A stretch of 64,000 bases of DNA from Pyricularia pennisetigena. Lineage: Eukaryota > Ascomycota > Sordariomycetes > Magnaporthales > Pyriculariaceae. Shown piece after piece: positions 23,290 to 35,444 of this stretch. Every line of letters starts with the position of its first letter. Within the stretch, counting starts at the first letter, position 1. Under the pieces are notes generated by a model. That model was not told where the DNA came from and did not search any database. It worked only from the letters and a program-made list of their open reading frames with translations. Both the position numbers and the translations under genes were made by a program. The stretch covers positions 434,001-498,000 of the forward strand of contig NC_043742.1 in NCBI RefSeq assembly GCF_004337985.1, written 5' to 3'.

Positions 23290-26200
23290 CTAAATTTAAC
23301 CCCCCGGCCAAATTCGACGGTATACCCGGACAATTTAAAAAATACCTGGTATAAATACGTATTTACCAGGTATTTTATTTGAAAATTTTCCGCAGCGAAA
23401 GCAAAAAAATGGTGCACGCGGCCACTTTTTTCCGCGGACGAATTTTATCCTGGTTCGAACCCCTATTGCAGGAATGGTTCGACGTGCCCCTTTAAAAACG
23501 ACACCAGGAAATTACCGACATTTTTTCAATTTTTGCAAAATATGAACGCACCCTCCGTTTTTTATTCCAGGGACCCAATAAAAAACGATAAACCGAACGT
23601 ATATGGCCAACTTATTATAGACCAAAATAGCTTTAGCCTACGCAGCCGAATTTAAGAGGCTGGTAACTAAACTGGATATAACCGAAAAAACTATAATTTT
23701 ACAATTTTACCAAAAACTGAAATTTGAAATATGAAACAAAATGTCCAAACCATTTCAACCCGAGAATTTTTTCGAATACGTCGAATTTACCATTAAATTG
23801 GATAATGAGATTTATGACAACCGACAAAAAAAAACAAGGAAAACAACGAATATTTATCGCTTTAGCACGATAAACCAATACGGGACGCAAATATTAATAC
23901 AAACCAACGTATTATAAAAAGAACGGATAATACTAGCCTCGTTACACGGCAAACCCGATTTATAATACTGCGTATAATACCTATAACGGCCCCATAGACC
24001 TTTATACCATCCAATATAAAAAGCCCCGCAAAGATCCTAAAAGCGGCAAATATTTTAAATGCGATAAACCAGGATATATCGCCCGATTTTATCCTAAGAA
24101 CGCTCCGAACCTATACCCCGATTTTGCGGTTGGATACCAAAAGAATACCCTTGACCCTAAAGCCAAAGCACGGGGATTTAACGTACCAAATTACCAACAG
24201 ATAACACCTTCGGACCAGTACGAGCTAATAAGCTGGACCGCATATTATAACGACAACTATATAACCCATAATAATTCGAAAATGGATGTAGGATAATACC
24301 CGTAAAAACCCAAAAGCACCCGGACTTTAGCAGTTAAAAACCGCCTATTTATTAGGACCAAACCACCAGCTCAATTATATAAGCAAAAGACCAAACTACC
24401 CGAACCTACGGATTTAAATAACTTGAACAAATTAAACCCGGAACTATTGGGATAAACCTACCGCATTCAAATAATCCAATAAGCCCCAGCAAACAGATCT
24501 AATAATAAATTAAAAGACGAATTCAACGAGAAAAGCTATACCTTTAAGCTTATACAATATAGAAAAGGAAAACAATTTTTATAAAGACGAAAAAAAACCC
24601 ATTAATTTATACCGAGCCGACCAATTAGTGCAATTCCCCCGAATACCATTTCGAATACAAATACAAAACCCCATAAGACCAATTAATCCAATTTTCGGAA
24701 ATTACCCGACTTTGGACATTAAATATCCCAAATATGTAAAGATCTTTTGGGCAAAATGTTTTCGAAATAATTGCGGAATATACTTTAGGAGGAAAATAAT
24801 CCACGATTTTTTCCCAAACCGACGCAAAATGACAGGTATCTACGAAATATATACCACTATTTACTTACCCAATTAAAAAATTAAAATAAAATTCAATACC
24901 GAACCAACGGTAATTTTTACCTTTTACAATATTTACCCTATAATATATTATAATTAAAAACAACTCCCATAGTACGAATGCACCCGAAATATACATAAAA
25001 TAAATATGCTGACCAAAATACAGGCATAATACGAAATAAAGTTACAATTACCAAAACCCGCACCAATAACCAGAATTGTGTGGAACCCCAGCGAATAAAA
25101 TAACGAAATACCTACGAGCGCACGAAAAACACCCGCACCATTAAAACACCCATGCGATTGAATTAAAATTAAAAGCAGTTATACGCCCCGAAACAAAAAA
25201 AATAAGGATTTACGACGCGAGTCCAGCAAACCAAAAAGCTAAAATGGCCAAACAGTATAGGGCACCGGACGGTCATAGTAGAAACGGAATAAAAAACCTT
25301 AAACGTTACGCATATTATAAAAACAGTTTACGAATATATACATATATTCCTAAATATACAATTTAACGGACAACCTATATGAGCGTTCCTCAACAGCGGA
25401 GCATAAGACAACTATATTTGCCCAGGAATCGTAAAAAAACGACGGATATTTTGGTAATAAAAAAAACCATCTCGATTGTAAACCGTGAAAGGAAAGGCAG
25501 TTTTATGCGGGAACGGCACCATCGAAACAGAAACCATATACCTTTGGATGGAGAATTGTAAACGTAAAAAACAAATTACTTTAAATATTACGGAAATAGG
25601 GAATAAAATATAATTTTAGGAATTCCATGATTTAAGAAAAAACAACTTTAAAATAGATTGGATTACCGGCCAAGTCTAATGGGAAAAACGCCTGATTATT
25701 GAACGATTTCCAGCACCGTAAAGCTTATATAGGAAATATAAAATACGGGAAAACCAAATAAAACAGATGGCGTACTTGCAAAAAGGACGACTAACCCCGG
25801 AGCCAATATCGGAAAAAAAAGCGACTATCCACAGGCTAAAACCGATTCAATTATACAATATAAACCACAAAAGCGCAGACCAAATACGGTAAAATCCCGA
25901 AAAAATATCAAATTTATATACGACTATTTAGTTAAAATCTCGAAACCGGATTACCCGAGCACAGCCCGTTCGACCATAAAATACTATTAAAAAAGGAACC
26001 CAGCCAAAATTCCACAAAATATGCGGTCTTAATCCGACACAAATGAAAATCTTAAACAAATACCTTGCAAAAAACCTCAAAAGAAATTATATTAAACCAT
26101 TGACATTACGAACAGGATATCCAATCCTTTTTATACCGAAAAAGAACGGCAAATTACGATTATACGAAAATTACGAACATTTAAACGATATTACAATAGA

Positions 26201-26398
26201 AAATTATTAGCAGCTCCCACTAATAGAAAAACTCTGAAATATATTTTACCAAATACGATGGTTTACAATATTAAATTTTGAAAAAGCATATAACCTAATC
26301 CGTATAAAGGAAGTCGAGGAATGGAAAAAAGCATTTCGCATTAAACGAAAACATTACAAATACCTGGTAATACCTTTCAGTTTTACCAACGCCCCCGT
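23290..26398 (+). pseudogene. Ty3/gypsy gag-pol remnant (gag, zinc knuckle, protease, RT)
   Basis: Gag capsid-like segment around 23395-23580 (ATFFRGRILSWFEPLLQEWF, then FAKYERTLRFLFQGP). The gag zinc knuckle at 24051-24095 keeps CX2CX4HX4C spacing, but three of its four ligands are Tyr. Protease at 25366-25430 has NSGA in place of DSGA, with two in-frame stops. RT at about 26090-26398 reads GYPILFIPKKNGKLRLY, then FEKAYNLIRIKE and FTNAP. Multiple stops mean no protein can be made. Gag and RT assignments are firm; exact domain edges are approximate. Confidence 0.85.
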
Positions 26399-27059
26399 TG
26401 TGAGGAGGTTGCGAGATAAAATAAGCTTAATCTTAAACGCGGGAAACGTGGATCACGTATAAGGTTGATGGAACGTTAAAATGGCAGATAACCGTCTGCT
26501 AACGGGTAATAGAGATAATATATTGTTGTTGCACAATCGATTCGTTGAATCGTTGAATCGATGAAGGTTATGAAGGTGATGAATCTAAGGCTAAATTGTG
26601 AATTACGTGTTCGAATCCATAGGTGCAGATCTTCGATCCGGATATCCGGAATGCGGGGTCACGTCACATGATTTGGCCTTATTCATGTGATTGACCTGCC
26701 GACTTATTGAGCCTAACGGCCCATTGAGCCTAACGGCCTATTGTGCTTATGCATGCACAGAAAATCTGCGACCATAACGGGATTCGAACCCACGCATTTC
26801 AACAACGTATATATAATATAGATTATGGTACGTACATTATACCATTAAGCTACATTATATATGACGTATTTGTTTTGTTGTTAAAACTATGAACAAAGAC
26901 GTGATATATAAAGCTTTGTGTGTATAAACGCGTATACGTTTTATTTTTTATTTATTTATTTATTCGAAGTAGGGTAACTAATAAAAATAGCCCGTGTTAG
27001 CCGCCGTAAGGTGGTGCAGGGTAGCTAATATAATTAGCCCTGCGCTAGCCATGTTCACA
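26399..27059 (-). repeat. Copia Y LTR a (3' LTR)
   Basis: 661 bp, TG..CA ends. Contains two 17-bp repeats of the type ATTGAGCCTAACGGCCC near 26716-26750 and a tRNA-like sequence (26764-26860, minus strand). Aligns end to end with 31870-32531 and 54413-55081. Confidence 0.9.
26764..26860 (-). other. tRNA-like sequence in Y LTR a
   Basis: On the minus strand: an A-box-like TAGCTTAATGG, an ACGTA..TACGT stem with an enlarged loop, and a perfect B-box core GGGTTCGAATCCC closing a T-arm. The acceptor strands pair only partly. The same module is in the other two Y LTRs. Probably a tRNA-derived or Pol III promoter-like module, not a working tRNA. Confidence 0.5.
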
Positions 27060-30000
27060 TACCGCCGTAATTTATTTTTCATATAAAATAATAAAGAAAT
27101 TGACGAGTGGATACGTTCTATTTTATTAATTGTTATTAGTATCTTTTGCACCGTTATTAACATTTGCATAGGATAATTAATCCTTATACAAAAGTCCGGG
27201 TGATGATCTCGTTAAAAAATCAGCTAATCTAATTTAATTGGTATATGTTTCAACTCAACTAAATTATTATTTATGGTTTCGCGGCTAAAATGATATATTA
27301 TATGGATATGCTTAGATTTTTAATAAAATTACGGGTTTTCCGCGAGTTTTATGGTAGACATATTATCCACCAAAATTCAAGGGGCTTTAATCTTAAAACC
27401 CAATTTTAAATTATTGTTTTTATAATTCACCATAATATTTAAATATATGGCTTTTCAACGGCGTCCCGTAAAGCCATATACTTAGCTTCAGTCGACGCTA
27501 AAATTACCGGTTTCTGAAATTGAGAAGTCCAATTCATTATATTCTTATCGTTATTTCTATTATAACTGTTGGACAGGTTAAACATATATCCAGTAGTGGA
27601 AGGTTTTTAACTTAGGTCGTTTACCTAGCTAGATTTTGTATATCCTTTGATAAATAATATATTATGGTTGTTTTTTTAGCTTTCATTTTGCAGTTTTATA
27701 TTTTTATATCATTCATATTATTCATTAACGTTTTGTTAACGTTATCTTTGTTGGATCCAATATTGTTAACGTTATTTTGGGATATATTATTAACGTTATA
27801 CTGTGGGCCAAAAGTGGGATTTCTCAGCGAATATTTAGAAATATTTTCAAGAATTTTGAAATGTTCAGCCCCAGGATTAGCCATAAACCCGACGGTTAGC
27901 CACGTGCAATATGTTATATTGGGCGGCTTTTGATTGCTAAATATAGTAATGAGCCTACTTTTTGTTGGACATTCTTAAGTTCCTTTTCTGTAGTTTTATG
28001 TTGATTTATATCGAGTTTTGAAACCTGGTACCCCCGGAATGGTAGAAGGTTTTTCGTTATATATATTATTAAATTTACTTAATATTTTATTGGTATAATC
28101 TTCCTGGCTAAAAATTCGGTGTTATTGTTTTTATTTATGATTATCCCGTTACACAAAAAATTAGATATAGGTCTCATACATTTTATTTGTATATAGCTGG
28201 ATAATTCCCTATGCAAAATATCCAATAACGATAAATCAACATTAAATGCCAAAACATCGTCGATGTGGTAAACCATAATAATGCCAAAGAAATTGGCTAT
28301 TATTATCTTGGTTTATATATACGCCTTCGTCGTATGGGAAAACAGTAAAACCTAACTTTATCAGCGTTTTGGTAAAGTATTTATACCAAACTCTAGGCGC
28401 TTGTTTTAAACCAGACACGGTTTTATTTAATTTACCCACTATATTTATATACTTTTTATCTATATATAGCCCTGTAAGTAGCTTTATATATATTTCGGTA
28501 TCGATGTTTACGAATAAAAGCGCGTTTTTAACGTCATATTGAATAGTGTACTACCCTTTATGTAGCGCTAGCATTATAAATATATACCAGGTTTCTGTTT
28601 TACAAATGGTACAAAAGGTATCCAGGTAATTAACACCCATAATTTGGTGGAATCCCTGTACTACCCATCTGGCTTTGTAACGATACCGTTTATTAATATC
28701 CGTGATAAGACGAATATTATTTATATTGTTCAAGGGTTTTTCTTTTTCAAAAACCCAGCGCCCAAGGATACCTATTTTATTTGGAGGTAAATCCGTTATA
28801 ATAAATGTATTGGATTTTATGAAGGTATTATTTTCGTCTTTGCAAGCCTGCAGCCAATTTTCCCAATTTTGGTTTTCCATGGCTTGTTTATAGGTATTCG
28901 GCTCTATCAACGAGTCTGTTATTAATACGTAATTATCTTTGTTAAAATTAAAATTTTAACGATTTATTGATATCACGTTTCGTAAATCGAACGTCATTAT
29001 ATATTTTATATTTTTTGCAGAATTTATTGGGGGTTTATTTTTTCGATTTATTTTTATAGACGAATTATTAGCTGCTTGGGGATTATTGTTATTGGTAACA
29101 ACGTTGTTTCTATCAACATTATTAACGTTATTCGTGTTACTAACGTTATTAATGTTATTTTTATCAACGTTTTTATTTTTATTTATATTTGTATTATATA
29201 CTGGATTATCCTCGAAACCTGGTACAGAGAATTCGACCTCGTTTATGCCAGTATTATTTATATTGGTATTTTCGCTTATATGCGGATAAAATTTATCCGT
29301 TATAAGGGTAATATCTCTGACCAGGAAACATTTTCTCTTATATTGGTCCCATATTTGATATATTTCTATATTAGGTGTAAAACCCATTAAACTACCAATT
29401 TTACTGCGAGGTTCGCGCTTTTCTTTATTATGGTTATCTTTATAGTAAATAATACATCCCCAAGGCTATATATAGTTGTTTACGTGAATTGCATTACTAT
29501 GTATATTATTTTCACTTATGTTGTGAAATAAATTGGCCGGCGTCTTCATATTTCAGGCCGTATGTGGGGTGTTACTATAAAGGTATACAGCGGTTACTAA
29601 AGCCTCACCCAGTAAATAGTTAGGTGCTTCGCTATTAAACAATATAACTCTGACCTTATTAAATAGGGTTAAATTTATACGTTCTATTAACCCATTTGGC
29701 TTTTTTGTATATGCAGGCGTAAAATGGTGTATAATACCGTTATTCTGTAACGCAATTTTAAATTGGTTACTTATATATTCGCCTCCATTATCGGTAAAAA
29801 ATTCTTTTATTGTTTTTTTACCATTTATATTTACGGTATTATTATCCATTTGTTTTTTATATATATTAAATGCCTTTAGGGCATCAGCCTTTGTTTTCAA
29901 CAATGCAACACGTAAATAACGTGACTTTTTATCCAAAAACGTTATATAATATTTAAAATCATCTTCCGTAGGTGGATTTATGGGCCCACCTAAATCGGAA

Positions 30001-31509
30001 TGGATTATGTCTAATATATTATAGTTTATAATATTTGCAAAAGTTCTGTTTTTTTCCGATGGGATTTTGCAGCTAAGCAAATCTCACACGTATATTTATT
30101 GTAATTATATATATCGTTTTTAGATATTTTTATTTTATTTATTTTTATTAACTGCAATAGGGGTGTAAACCCTATATGCTCATATTTAACGTGTAGTTTA
30201 TATATTGCATTGGAAGAAATATCGTTATTATCCGATTTTTCTTCCGTATGCAATATACAATTTTTTCCCACAATTCGGGTAGGTAGAATATATAGCCCAT
30301 TAGTTTCACAACCTTCCGTTATTTTGTGTTTATGTTCTTTATATATTACTATTATTTTATTGTTTATAAAGGTTATAATGTATTATGTAGCTGTGCAACA
30401 GAGAGTATATTCAACCCAAAGTCTGGTACATAGTACACGTTATTTATGGTTTCTGTTATACCTGTATCTGTAAACTTAACATTTATAATTCCCATCTTCT
30501 TTATACTTAAGTGGGAAGCATTACCCCATTTAACAGTCGTATTTATATCTTTAACGTCTGTTTAATATTGTATATTGCAATATGTATAGATTGTTGCTGC
30601 ACTGTCTATTATAAAATTGGAGGACTTTATAGTAGACTGCAATACAATATGTGGATTAAAGTTAGAGTTAATTAAATTAGGTATATTAACCGTTGTAGGA
30701 CAGTAGTGTCCCCAATTCAATTTATCAGCTTTATACCCGTTATTGGTGTAATTATAAATATAAATATAATTATAATTACTAATGGGTAAAGAATTTCCCT
30801 TATTATTAACCTTATTAAAGGTCAAAAATTCATTCAACGATACGGGATGATGTTTATTAATATTATCCTTACCACGGAATACCTTTAAAATATCGGCGAA
30901 TAATAAATCTACCGTATATTTATCTGAATTATCGTTCCGTAGGTTTCGGATAATATTCTGTGGAAAAGAGGTCCAATTTTGATTTAAAGTATTTAATACC
31001 CAGGTTATAATAACCTTATTTTAAGTAATTAAACCTTTAAATTTCAAAACTAAATACAGTTTTTTTATTTTACTCCAAGAAATCTCGATGTTATTGAACG
31101 ATTCCGGTACGGCCGAACAAGATTCCTTTAATAAAAGGAAATCCGAAGTATAGCTCTCAGGATTATATATATTTTTTTATTTATTCCAGGCTTTGTACGC
31201 AGAAATGCATTTTTTTATAAATAAAAAAGGCTTATTATCGCACAATGACTTTATCAAGGCTAAAGCTTGCGTATTTTAGTTTATATAATTTAGAGGCTTA
31301 AGGGTATTATTACCACTTTGGATACCATTGGGGATACCAGTGGGTTCCATGTTATTATTAGCGTCGAGGCTAATAATAACTTCCTCCTTTTGCTCCAGGG
31401 TACACGCGAATCCCTGCACTTCCAAGGCCGCTTGAGCACGAATAGCCCAGATAACGTAATTTTCGGTGCCTGTTAGGGTTACCATTGGGATTTTGTCGGA
31501 GGTAGCCAT
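27060..31509 (-). pseudogene. Copia Y gag-pol polyprotein, degraded
   Basis: Reading right to left: gag N-terminus 31276-31509 (MATSDKIPMVTLTGTENYVIW), a typical copia gag start; an interval with stops; GAG-pre-integrase at 30026-30271 (LHVKYEHIGFTPLLQL, CEICLAAKSHRKK); integrase at 29553-30080 with catalytic contexts IHSDLGG, TDNGGEY and PNGLIERINLTLFN; an Asn-rich linker at about 29050-29290; RT at 28551-28910 (ARWVVQGFHQIMGVNYLDTF) and 28242-28439 (SGLKQAPRVWYKYF); then RNase H remnants. Frameshifts and stops separate these pieces, so it is non-functional. It is less mutated than the X copies. Confidence 0.88.
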
Positions 31510-31856
31510 TTTGAAGAAAGGGCTTTTTGTTAGTATTGTATTTTGGTGAGGGTCGAGATTACGGTCAAAGGGTTATTCTGTTGGATAGGTTTTGAAAGGA
31601 GCTTTCGGATGGTATAGGATTCGTATCGATAGGTCGAATAGCGGTGAAAATATAGGCGAGTGTTTGTTAAGGTATATAGGCAGGTATAGGTAAAAGTCGG
31701 GTTATTTCGACGGCGCGTGCGATTCCGGTTTCGGCAATTATACCGTTGGATAAAACGTGAATAAAGCTATCGAATAGTATAACGCTCGGGTTAATCCGAG
31801 ATAGGGTTGAAAAATAATCGATGGATTTGTATCGATTTCGTTGGTATAAGCTAATC

Positions 31857-31869
31857 CGGGTTCATAACC
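31857..31869 (-). other. Primer binding site of copia Y
   Basis: Immediately inside the right (5') LTR the minus strand reads AGGTTATGAACCCGG. This complements the anticodon region of initiator tRNA-Met (GGGCTCATAACC), with one RIP-like change. That is the half-tRNA priming site known from Drosophila copia. Confidence 0.65.
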
Positions 31870-32531
31870 TGTAAAAAGGTTCCGAGATAGAATAAACTCA
31901 ATTTTGAACGCGGAGAAAAATGGATTACGTATAAGGTTAATGGAGCGTTAAGATGGCAGATAACCGTTTCCTATCGGGTAATAGAGATAATATATTGCTG
32001 TTGCACGATCGATTCGTTGAATCGTTGAATCGATAAAGGTTATAAAGGTGATAAATTTAAGGCTAAATTGTGAATTACGTGCTCGAATCCGTAGGTGCAG
32101 ATCTTCGATCCGGATGTCCGGAATACGGGGCTACGTCACATGATTTGGCCTTATTTATGTGACTAACCTGCCGACCTATTGAGCCTAACGGCCTATGGAA
32201 CCTAACGGCCTATTGTGTTTATGCATGCACAGAAAATCTGCGACCACAACGGGATTCGAACCCACGCACTCTAATAACGTATATATGATAAAGATTATGG
32301 TACGTGCATTATACCACTTAGCTAGATTATATATAACGTATTTGTTTTATTGTTAAAACTATAAACAAAAACGTGATATAGAAAGCTTTATATGTATAAA
32401 CGCGTATACGTTTTATATGTTATTTATTTATTTCTTCCATGCAGCGGGACGAATAAAACTAGCCCGTGCTAACCGTTATAAAATAGTGCAGGGTAGCTAA
32501 TACAACTAGTCCTGCGCTAGCCATATTCACA
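31870..32531 (-). repeat. Copia Y LTR b (5' LTR)
   Basis: 662 bp. Starts TGTAAAAAGG where the other copies have TGTGAGGAGG, i.e. three G-to-A changes. Carries the 17-bp repeat region and the tRNA-like module at about 32238-32331. Confidence 0.9.
32238..32331 (-). other. tRNA-like sequence in Y LTR b
   Basis: Minus strand: A-box-like TAGCTAAGTGG, ACGTA..TACGT stem and B-box core GGGTTCGAATCCC. Same order and spacing as in LTRs a and c, although surrounding bases differ by RIP-type changes. Confidence 0.5.
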
Positions 32532-32765
32532 TTAAATGCTTTCGATCTGGGTGTATTATTGCAAAAAAGGAAATTGCGTTTTCTAACATCTATTAAACAG
32601 CAAAATTGGCGAATGAATCCGAATTAACGTCGATAAACCTTTTTGAACAGCCTCAAAACTAATAAATCCAATGGTCAAAAAACGTGTAACGAATTAAAGG
32701 GTGGATATAGGAGTTAAATATTAATCTCGAGTGAAAAAAACATAAAATCGTCCGTAACGTGTAAT
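32532..32765 (-). pseudogene. Old Fot1-like transposase fragment
   Basis: A 234-bp piece clearly homologous to the middle of the two Fot1-like transposases (about 3940-4170 in copy 1), covering the segment around the second and third catalytic Asp. It is heavily diverged, with changes dominated by C/T and G/A. It is trapped between copia LTR b and a solo gypsy LTR, so it is the remnant of an older insertion cut by both. It shows that this transposon family was present and mutated long before the two fresh copies arrived. Confidence 0.7.
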
Positions 32766-33192
32766 TGTTACGATCAAGGTATCAGGTAACCTGTTCTTAG
32801 GGTAAAGTACAGTGGGTTAACGCAACTGAGCGTCTTGACGGGGTAACTGGGGTCCTCAGTAACTGGGGTGAAATTATAATCGATTCCTAAATAGGTAGTA
32901 AATTAATTGTTGGTAAATAATCCTAAAGTAAATTTTATTTACATAATAATGATCTTGTTTTGTACAGGCTATGTTTCCAATATAATTTCTCTACTCTATT
33001 TAATCTGTAATTTCCAATCGTGGTGTTACAGATGAACCGAAATTACCTTTTAGTAATTACGTGCTATTACGTAATTGGGTCCTTTTATAATCCTATTTCC
33101 TACCGGTCGGTGTTTTTTTGGTCGAATATCGTTAAAAAGGGTGTAACCCCGCCTAACCTCCCTGGTACCGGCCCAATTATTTGGTCGTAACA
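32766..33192 (-). repeat. Solo gypsy LTR
   Basis: 427 bp, TGTTACGATC..GGTCGTAACA. It is the reverse complement of the G1 LTR. No internal sequence adjoins it. Flanks GTAAT and TAAGT do not form a clear target duplication. Confidence 0.8.
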
Positions 33193-33941
33193 TAAGTTTC
33201 CTTTCCCTTGGCCAAATCCTTTTGGCTTTTAAATAGGTCGTACTCCTTTAATCCTGGTTTCGGATTATATATTTCTTTTTTACTAATTTCGTTACGCTAT
33301 ATTTAATCGCGTAATTAAAGCGAAATTTGGTCATTCGTCGATAAAACGTCGCCACGCCCTTTTTGCGTTCCTTTTTCCTTTTTTGATGGATACACCTTTT
33401 CATTTTTATTATTAATTTCGCGGTGTAATGCGCTGCGCCGTTATACCGCAAAATTCCTTTCGTTATATCGAACATTTTCGCGTTAAGCGTTTTAATTATG
33501 ATATACTAGGTGTTTCGAATATTTAATTGCGCAATATAAGCCGGTAACACTTAAAATTCAACGCCGAAATGGAGATTTTGGAGGAAAACATTTTGGCGGA
33601 GCAGCAAAAAACAAAAAAAAGCAGTCAAAACTTTTGCGTTTGCGAAAACAAAAAAAATTGCAATTTGAAAAAATAATACGAACTGTATTTCGCGGAATTA
33701 AGGATTTGGAGAAATTAAATCGGGTAAAACGTAAAAAGGTAAAGCAGGAAAAATGGCGGCGATCGGCCGAAATTCTTCCGAAAATATTTCTGGAATGGCT
33801 TTTTCCGGATTCCAATTTTGCCTGGGATTCGTTTTTCCCACTAAATCCTTTATCTTTATTCATTGGATAAAAGAAATGTTTTTACGCATTATTCGGTCGG
33901 TAAATGGCTTTATTCGTATATTTTAATTTATGGTATTGATT
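33193..33941. other. AT-rich interval with one lysine/arginine-rich frame
   Basis: Unassigned sequence. On the + strand a frame from about 33571 to 33870 encodes a basic, coiled-coil-like tail (LLRLRKQKKLQFEKIIRTVF, then KRKKVKQEKWRRSAEI). It resembles the charged C-terminal tails of some fungal transposases, but I cannot place it in a family. A minus-strand frame at 33248-33475 is also basic. Both may be transposon debris. Confidence 0.35.
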
Positions 33942-35443
33942 TGTTAATAATATGCGTTATTTAGCATATAATAGGTCCACTTCTATTTGTATATAAGCCA
34001 CAATAGATAGTGCCGAAGTGGGGCTATTAGGGCTGTCGGATTTTCTATTATATTTTGTGTGTATATTGCAGGAGTTGCGATTCAAAGTCAGCGAGTGGGG
34101 TTTCACCCTGTACTGGGTTTAATACCCCCCCTGCACTTACGAATTAGCTACCCTGTACCTGGTTAAAATTTTCACCAAATTAGCAAATTAATGCGAACCC
34201 AAAAATGGTTTCTATGGAAATAAGGGTGTTTTTTCAACAACTCATATAAAATAATTTTTCGGAAAATCGTGTGCGGCACCGGAACCCTTTGCGGGGTGCG
34301 GACCCCCACTTCGATGTCGGAAAATATGTAAGGGAGACAAAACAAAATCTCCCCCACCAATAAATTAAGTCTATTAATCCTAAAATTAGTGAATTTAATA
34401 CATTTGAACCCTGTAATTAAAGGTTTTTATAACGCAATTAGCACCACGCCGCACTTAGGTTAATGTTTAACCCCCTGTTAGCAACCTATATTATTAATAG
34501 GTTATAAACCCGGAAAGGTTTTAATTTGTATATTAAAGTGCATTTTGCATCGCTGGAAAGCTTGAAGTTTAGGTTTTATTTTGGTTATTGTCGCATTTTT
34601 ACAGCATGTATATTAACAAAAATATTGCTGTTTTTGTGCAAAATTGTTAATTTTAGGCGCTAACTCAGCACCTAACCCCCCTGTATTTACAATAGGGATC
34701 GCTAAAAATTAGCGTTCGATTCAGGCTTTTTCAGGTACTGTAGCGATCGCTTGCATTGCAAATCCGAAAAACTTTTGGTATGGTTTTTGTGGATCGTGCA
34801 CACCACTGTAATTGGCTCAAATTTTTAATAGGGTTTACGCTAGCGAGTTAGGGCTAAAAACCCCTCTATTCGTTCGCTAATAGCCCACTAAATTCTTTTA
34901 GTGCGTTTAATAGGGTTAACAATAGCCCACAAACCCATTAAATCCTAATGCGTTTAATAGGGTTTATAATATCCCATAAACCCATTAGCGGAATTACGTT
35001 AATAGTTGGTTTACCCTGCACGATACCCTGCAATTTACCCTGCACCCATTAACGAATTGAATTTATTACGTGCACTTGGATTGGTACAAATACCAGGGCA
35101 CCCATTAATTGCGGATTTCAGAGATTTTAACCCTGTATTTTAGTGGACTTTAACAAGTGAAAATAGCATTAAACCCTATAATTGGCAATTACAGGCCTAT
35201 ACCCGCTAAAAGGCAAACGGTATAACAAATCCTAAATTAAATAGGGTATTTACCCTTAGGCAATTAGGTTAATTAATTATAGCTATAAATTAGCGAATTG
35301 CAATTATCATTTAAGTTAACCTACAATGGAAAACAGCCTTATATAGGGCCTTCCAGGCCCAATTCCGACAAATGGGGGGCCTGAACCCAGCCTAAACTAA
35401 GTTTTAACCGCTCAATTACAGGCCCAAAACCTGCAATCCAAAG
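33942..35443 (+). mobile_element. Copia X family, partial copy (5' LTR and leader)
   Basis: 5' LTR at 33942-34499, primer binding site from 34500, and about 0.94 kb of untranslated leader, ending abruptly at the N at 35444. The LTR part is only moderately similar to the LTR of the next copy, but from about 34405 onward the sequence is almost identical to 36330-37367 (I found two base differences). That abrupt change in identity is suspicious. Confidence 0.75.
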
Positions 35444-35444
35444 N
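35444..35444. other. Single undetermined base (N), likely assembly junction
   Basis: The only N in the window. Left of it the sequence duplicates 36330-37367. Right of it, 35445 to about 36805 is an almost perfect inverted copy of about 52850-54207. Both blocks join abruptly at the N. Confidence 0.85.

Larger units (their letters stand above)
22538..26398 (+). mobile_element. Ty3/gypsy element G1, 5' part, RIP-degraded and truncated
   Basis: 5' LTR at 22538-22975, then gag, protease and the first part of reverse transcriptase. The RT is cut after its FTNAP motif at 26398, where copia element Y begins. No second LTR or distal pol of this copy is seen in the window. Coding remnants carry many TAA/TAG stops at former Gln codons and G-to-A changes, typical of RIP. 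It belongs to the same family as G2 (minus strand, 43570-55522), which preserves the distal pol. Confidence 0.85.
26399..32531 (-). mobile_element. Ty1/copia LTR retrotransposon Y
   Basis: Complete-looking 6.1-kb element on the minus strand: left LTR 26399-27059, right LTR 31870-32531, and pol order (reading right to left) gag, GAG-pre-integrase, integrase, RT, RNase H, which is copia order. LTR ends are TGTGA..TCACA. Left flank CCCGT and right flank TTAAA do not match, and the flanks are different elements (gypsy RT on the left, a Fot1-like fragment on the right). The element may therefore be a recombinant of two insertions. RIP damage is lighter than in family X, because several frames of 60-175 codons survive. 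Confidence 0.9.

Noticed and set aside
27664..27933. 89-codon + strand hydrophobic frame
   Set aside because: Antisense to the Asn-rich and RNase H part of copia Y.
29070..29290. Repeated AACGTT/ATTAAC units resembling a microsatellite or CRISPR-like array
   Set aside because: They encode an Asn/Val-rich linker in the copia Y polyprotein; no regular repeat-spacer pattern.
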